Assembly (NCBI RefSeq): GCF_024362695.1
Contig: NC_065425.1
Coordinates: 8,437,001 to 8,501,000, forward strand
Source: Pectinophora gossypiella
Taxonomy: Eukaryota; Arthropoda; Insecta; Lepidoptera; Gelechiidae
Length of the DNA stretch: 64,000 nucleotides
Reading direction: 5' to 3'
Part shown: one piece after another, positions 60,752 to 64,000 of the stretch
How the letters are laid out: every line of letters begins with the position of its first letter
Position numbering within the stretch: the stretch's first letter is position 1
Notes under the pieces: model-generated
What the model saw: only the letters and a program-made list of their open reading frames with translations
The model's database searches: none
Told to the model about the DNA's origin: nothing
Translations under genes and position numbers: made by a program

Positions 60752-61514
60752 ATAGTAACCTTGATTCAATCACGGACCACAAGCGTGGGTTTATAAGTGC
60801 GTATGTATATATGTGTATTCTTTCTTACTTTGTTACTAGACCGTCTCTTTATAAGTACAACGAATCTCAATACCCGGGTAGGTATATTGCGTGAAAGACT
60901 GCAATTTAGCTTCATAAGAACACAAATGTATCCTTGATAGCTAATAGTTATTACTTGTACAATAGTACTCTATACTTACTATTACTGTTGCCTTGAGAAA
61001 AATTGAGATTATTCTAGTATGTGCACATCTTCATGACATATTATTATACTTTCAATAAGTTATAACATTGTATTCGCGGTCGGGATCGAATGAAATAATC
61101 TTACGCGTACACACTTTACTTTTTAGAACTTCTATCTATGTAACCGATTTGAAAAAACTTCGTTAGCGCGTTTCAGGCCCGCTCTTCTGATTGGCTGTCC
61201 TTAGCACCGTATTCACCCGCTGTGTATGGGTCGTTTTCTTTTTTATCGACAATGATCTGTCATTCGGTCTGATAAGTTATGTGTTTCAGAATTATATTTA
61301 TAATATTTATATTTTTTATAAAAAAATAATAATAAATAAAATAAATAAATAAAAAATAAATAAATAAAAAATAAATAAATATATAAATAAATATTTTTTA
61401 TATATTTTGTTTTTTATAGTGGAAAGCCACTGTCCAAAAATATAGTTAATCTCAAAATACTAGCAAAAAATATAATCGGTTCCTCGATTAGTGGGTAACG
61501 TAGCTTGATGGTTT
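60752..61514. other. unassigned sequence with AT simple repeat
   Basis: AATAAATAAATAA-type simple sequence at 61318-61396; otherwise nothing recognised. Confidence 0.5.
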
Positions 61515-61598
61515 TTCACAAAATACTGTGACAGAGTGGTAAATCGAAATGCTGTCTCCGATGAAAAGGGCCACTCTGTCACAATATTTTTTGGAATG
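61515..61598. repeat. 84-bp hairpin-forming inverted repeat
   Basis: AAAATACTGTGACAGAGTGG and CCACTCTGTCACAATATTTT face each other around about 38 bp with one mismatch in 20. May be a tiny MITE or a structured RNA. The frame 61460-61720 crossing it is not supported. Confidence 0.7.
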
Positions 61599-62437
61599 AA
61601 ATGCAAAGAAATGTATGTTACCAACATAAAGAGAAACACCAAATAGTCCTCCACAGACACATCTTTATATGATGTTTTCTTATTTATTGTAAGCAAATCC
61701 CGACACTTTTTTATTGGCACGATAGTTCAAAGTATTTATAAGCGTAACTTTGGTACTGGCAGAATGGCTGGCTGGTGTTGCTAAGAGTGGTATTTCTACT
61801 GTTCTTCGCAACAACATGCTGAGTCAGTCCCATTTCCCTGGCAGTGTATTTTTGATTTGTATCTTTATCTTCTTTACTATTGTACTGCACTAATTTGGGA
61901 ATAAATTTATTCTATTCTATGTTTTAAAATATTTATTGTCGTTATAATTTTAAAGATTTTAAAGTTAAATTCGGTATATCGAGAAAATGTCTTTTTATTG
62001 TCGATAAAAAAGAAGAACAACCCGTATACACATCACAAACAGGTTTTAAGTTCAACGTTCAAGTATTTTTCCATCTAATGCCACGTGGTGGGAAGGTTTT
62101 ATTTCCCCAACGTAATACGTTACGTTATCCCTCATGGCTCGGTGAGCATGTGTGTACGATTACCGTGTCATTGAATGTTAGATGGTCGTTTCGCCGTATC
62201 ATTGTGGTACAAGCTGTCATGCGATACTATTATTTCGATAAGTAGGGAAATTGATAAATCCCTTGTTACGTAAAGACCGGAAATTACTTGGACTGTATAG
62301 TATTGTGAGTCAAGTACTAAAATAATAATATTTATAATTCATACTCTGAGATTGAGACGCATATGGACGATACTGGTAAGTTGGTAAAATGAATATGAAT
62401 AATGGAAGGTGTGCAGTATGCACTCCTCCTCAATCAG
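61599..62437. other. unassigned intronic sequence
   Basis: No gene or repeat recognised. Confidence 0.45.
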
Positions 62438-62636
62438 CGCTTATCGCTATTGATCCACTAGGGTCGATTAACTCTTTCAAATATTTTTCCTCTCAGACGA
62501 CGCCCTGAGCCGAGGTTCGCGCCCAACTGGGCACCCTCAGGTCTGTTGTCTTAAACGTTGTACCGGATGAGAGCCTTCAGCGCTCCCCATTTGTCTGGCC
62601 AAGTAGTTAATGCCACCTGCGGTAAATCTACAAAAA
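62438..62636 (+). mobile_element. LINE-E 3' end, long copy
   Basis: CAGCGCTTATCGCTATTGAT through GTTCGCGCCCAACTGGGCAC to GTAAATCTACAAAAAAAT; the terminal AAGTCACGTC is lost. Confidence 0.8.
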
Positions 62637-62651
62637 AATACGGCTCACCGC

Positions 62652-62750
62652 CTATCACGTTGGTCTAACAGAAAGCTCGGTGAGGTGTAGATACTTAGTT
62701 CATCTTGCGATGGATGTACCTCGGATTGGGGTAGCCAGTGGTATTTATGT
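62652..62750 (+). repeat. M6 repeat, copy 3
   Basis: TATCACGTTGGTCTAACAGA, TACTTAGTTCATCTTGCGAT, GGATGTACCTCGGATTGGGG. 62751-63413 is unassigned. Confidence 0.6.
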
Positions 62751-63427
62751 CTTTTTAACCGACTTTAAAGAATAGAGGAGGTTCTCAATTCGTGAGCTTA
62801 TATTATGTGTTATGGTATACGTTTGTGTTATTTAAATTCAAACTTATTTGGTTAACCTACTCTATTTCCAAATTATGTTTTGATTTTGACCTCAATTTTA
62901 AATGTAAACAGAATAATATCTCGTAGGACTCGTAGGCAGGGACCTAAATAGAGTTAAATTGGAATTACTAACCTATAGTTAAAATGCCTTGTGAGGTTGA
63001 CAACCTGACTACACATAAACTGATGCCTATAATCCCGAAAGGCAAACCACAGCCAATAAGAAGACAAAGAGAAAATTAGGGAGAGAAGAGAGAGAAGATT
63101 AAGGACGTATATATAGGCTATTTTGTTTATGTATTTTAGGATTTAAAAATAATGGTTCAAGAGGTTAACGATGGATATATTACCAAAAATATACTTCTAA
63201 GAAACTCAATGATATTTATAATTAGAAAGAAAAACCACAAAGCATTCCATTAGCTTTGTTCTGACGTCACAAATTTGCGTCATCAGATGTGACGAACAAA
63301 GTTATCAATGGCAACCTATTCCGACTTTGACCTGACCTGCCGTCATTGATAGATTTCTACGTAAACGCAGCCACCTAAATAACTATTAACGTGAATTTAA
63401 TAGTATAACGCATAGGAAAATTCTGAT

Positions 63428-63748
63428 CTTCTATCGTGTGGGTTGTGTGGTGGATTACCAACCTCATCAACCCTGATGTCAGGGTTATTATTGAGCAGCC
63501 ATAGGCTCCTGACTGGCATGACTCATGTAATGACATGTACATTAGTAAGTAATAACCGGGCCCAACGGCTTAACGTGCCTTCCGGAGCAAGGATCATCTT
63601 ACTTTTGGACAATCAGTTGATCAGCCTGTAATGTCCTAACCAAACTAGGGATCACAAAGTGATTTTTGTGATTTGTTCCCACCGGGATTCGGACCCGGGG
63701 CCTCCGAATCGTGAGCACATATCTCAACCACTGGACCATAGAGGTTAC
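63428..63748 (-). mobile_element. SINE-C, full length with decayed 14-bp target duplication
   Basis: AGGAAAATTCTGAT (63414-63427) and AGGAAAATCCTGAT (63749-63762) differ at one base. All domains present. Confidence 0.9.
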
Positions 63749-63885
63749 AGGAAAATCCTGATAATGAAATACTTATTTAGAAAGGGGAAATATAGAAAAA
63801 AAAAACAAAAAGTAATAGTTTTGTCACTATGAATACAAAGATGCTGATTTCTGGATGTCTAAACAGGCCACATTGAATCAATTCG

Positions 63886-63970
63886 TCTAAAATACGCATT
63901 GCCAACAAATGTCAAATAGCAATATTGCTTTTTAGATGAATTGCTTTAACGTGGCATTTGAAATTCTAAT
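63886..63970. mobile_element. MITE M1 remnant next to exon 3
   Basis: ACAAATGTCAAATAGCAATA, TTGCTTTTTAGATGAATTGC and CGTGGCATTT correspond to the right half of M1; about 20 bp from the acceptor of exon 3. Confidence 0.7.
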
Positions 63971-63992
63971 TTAAATTTCTTCTCATTCTCAG

Positions 63993-64000
63993 GAAGTGGC
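63993..64000 (+). CDS. ABC transporter, coding exon 3, first 8 bases
   Basis: TTCTCATTCTCAG|GAAGTGGC. In phase 0 after Q136 this reads Glu-Val then GC of the next codon (Ala). It continues the MPQ-EVA motif that follows the Q-loop glutamine in insect ABCH/ABCG23-type proteins. The exon continues beyond the window. Confidence 0.85.

Larger units (their letters stand above)
52159..63992 (+). other. ABC intron 2 (11.8 kb), phase 0
   Basis: GTGAGT at the left and TTCTCATTCTCAG at the right. It holds the transposable elements listed below plus unassigned AT-rich sequence. No second gene was recognised inside it. Confidence 0.85.

Noticed and set aside
6300..63720. tRNA-like sequences with box A and box B in SINE-B, SINE-C and SINE-D
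   Set aside because: They lack a complete cloverleaf and acceptor stem, are followed by SINE bodies and tails, and are repeated; they are SINE heads, not tRNA genes.

Overview
The window looks like moth or butterfly (Lepidoptera) nuclear DNA. It is AT-rich and densely packed with transposable-element remnants. Dispersed SINEs have tRNA-like heads and short trinucleotide tails, there is a mag-lineage Ty3/Gypsy element, and the only host gene I can recognise is an insect-type ABC transporter half-gene cut by repeat-filled introns. I saw no bacterial-style gene clusters, CRISPR arrays or true tRNA/rRNA genes. All repeat family names (SINE-A, MITE M1 and so on) are local labels; identities were judged by eye.

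Host gene. A plus-strand ABC transporter of the ABCH type (often annotated in insects as ABC transporter G family member 23/20) starts at ATG 49052. Coding exon 1 (49048-49299) carries the N-terminus and the lead-in to the nucleotide-binding domain. Exon 2 (51999-52158) carries Walker A and ends at the Q-loop glutamine. Intron 2 then runs to the last bases of the window, where a clear acceptor starts exon 3 (63993-64000). The three pieces keep one reading frame across GT-AG introns. The ATG lies 4 nt after an acceptor, so a non-coding exon must lie upstream; a weak candidate sits at 7540-7745 in a repeat-poor zone.

Layout. 0-7.4 kb: mixed repeats. 7.4-10.7 kb: mostly unique. 10.7-33.2 kb: dense SINE, LINE and MITE nests, including a tandem duplication carrying SINEs (15.1-16.15 kb) and a truncated reverse-transcriptase LINE (20.1-21.7 kb). 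33.2-36.2 kb: mostly unique. 37258-41690: a complete, apparently young LTR retrotransposon with identical 88-bp LTRs, a 5-bp target duplication and one open gag-pol frame. 41.7-49.0 kb: more nests, the last SINE lying 23 nt from the ABC splice acceptor. 49.0-64 kb: ABC exons and introns filled with the same families, plus a GC-rich PIF/Harbinger-like element (56659-57080).

How the parts relate. The elements form a retrotransposition community. Three SINE families with different heads share one central domain. Most SINEs and several LINE 3' ends finish in a small hairpin followed by a short repeat tail, as expected if SINEs borrow LINE machinery. Nested insertions with target-site duplications give a relative order of insertion at several places.
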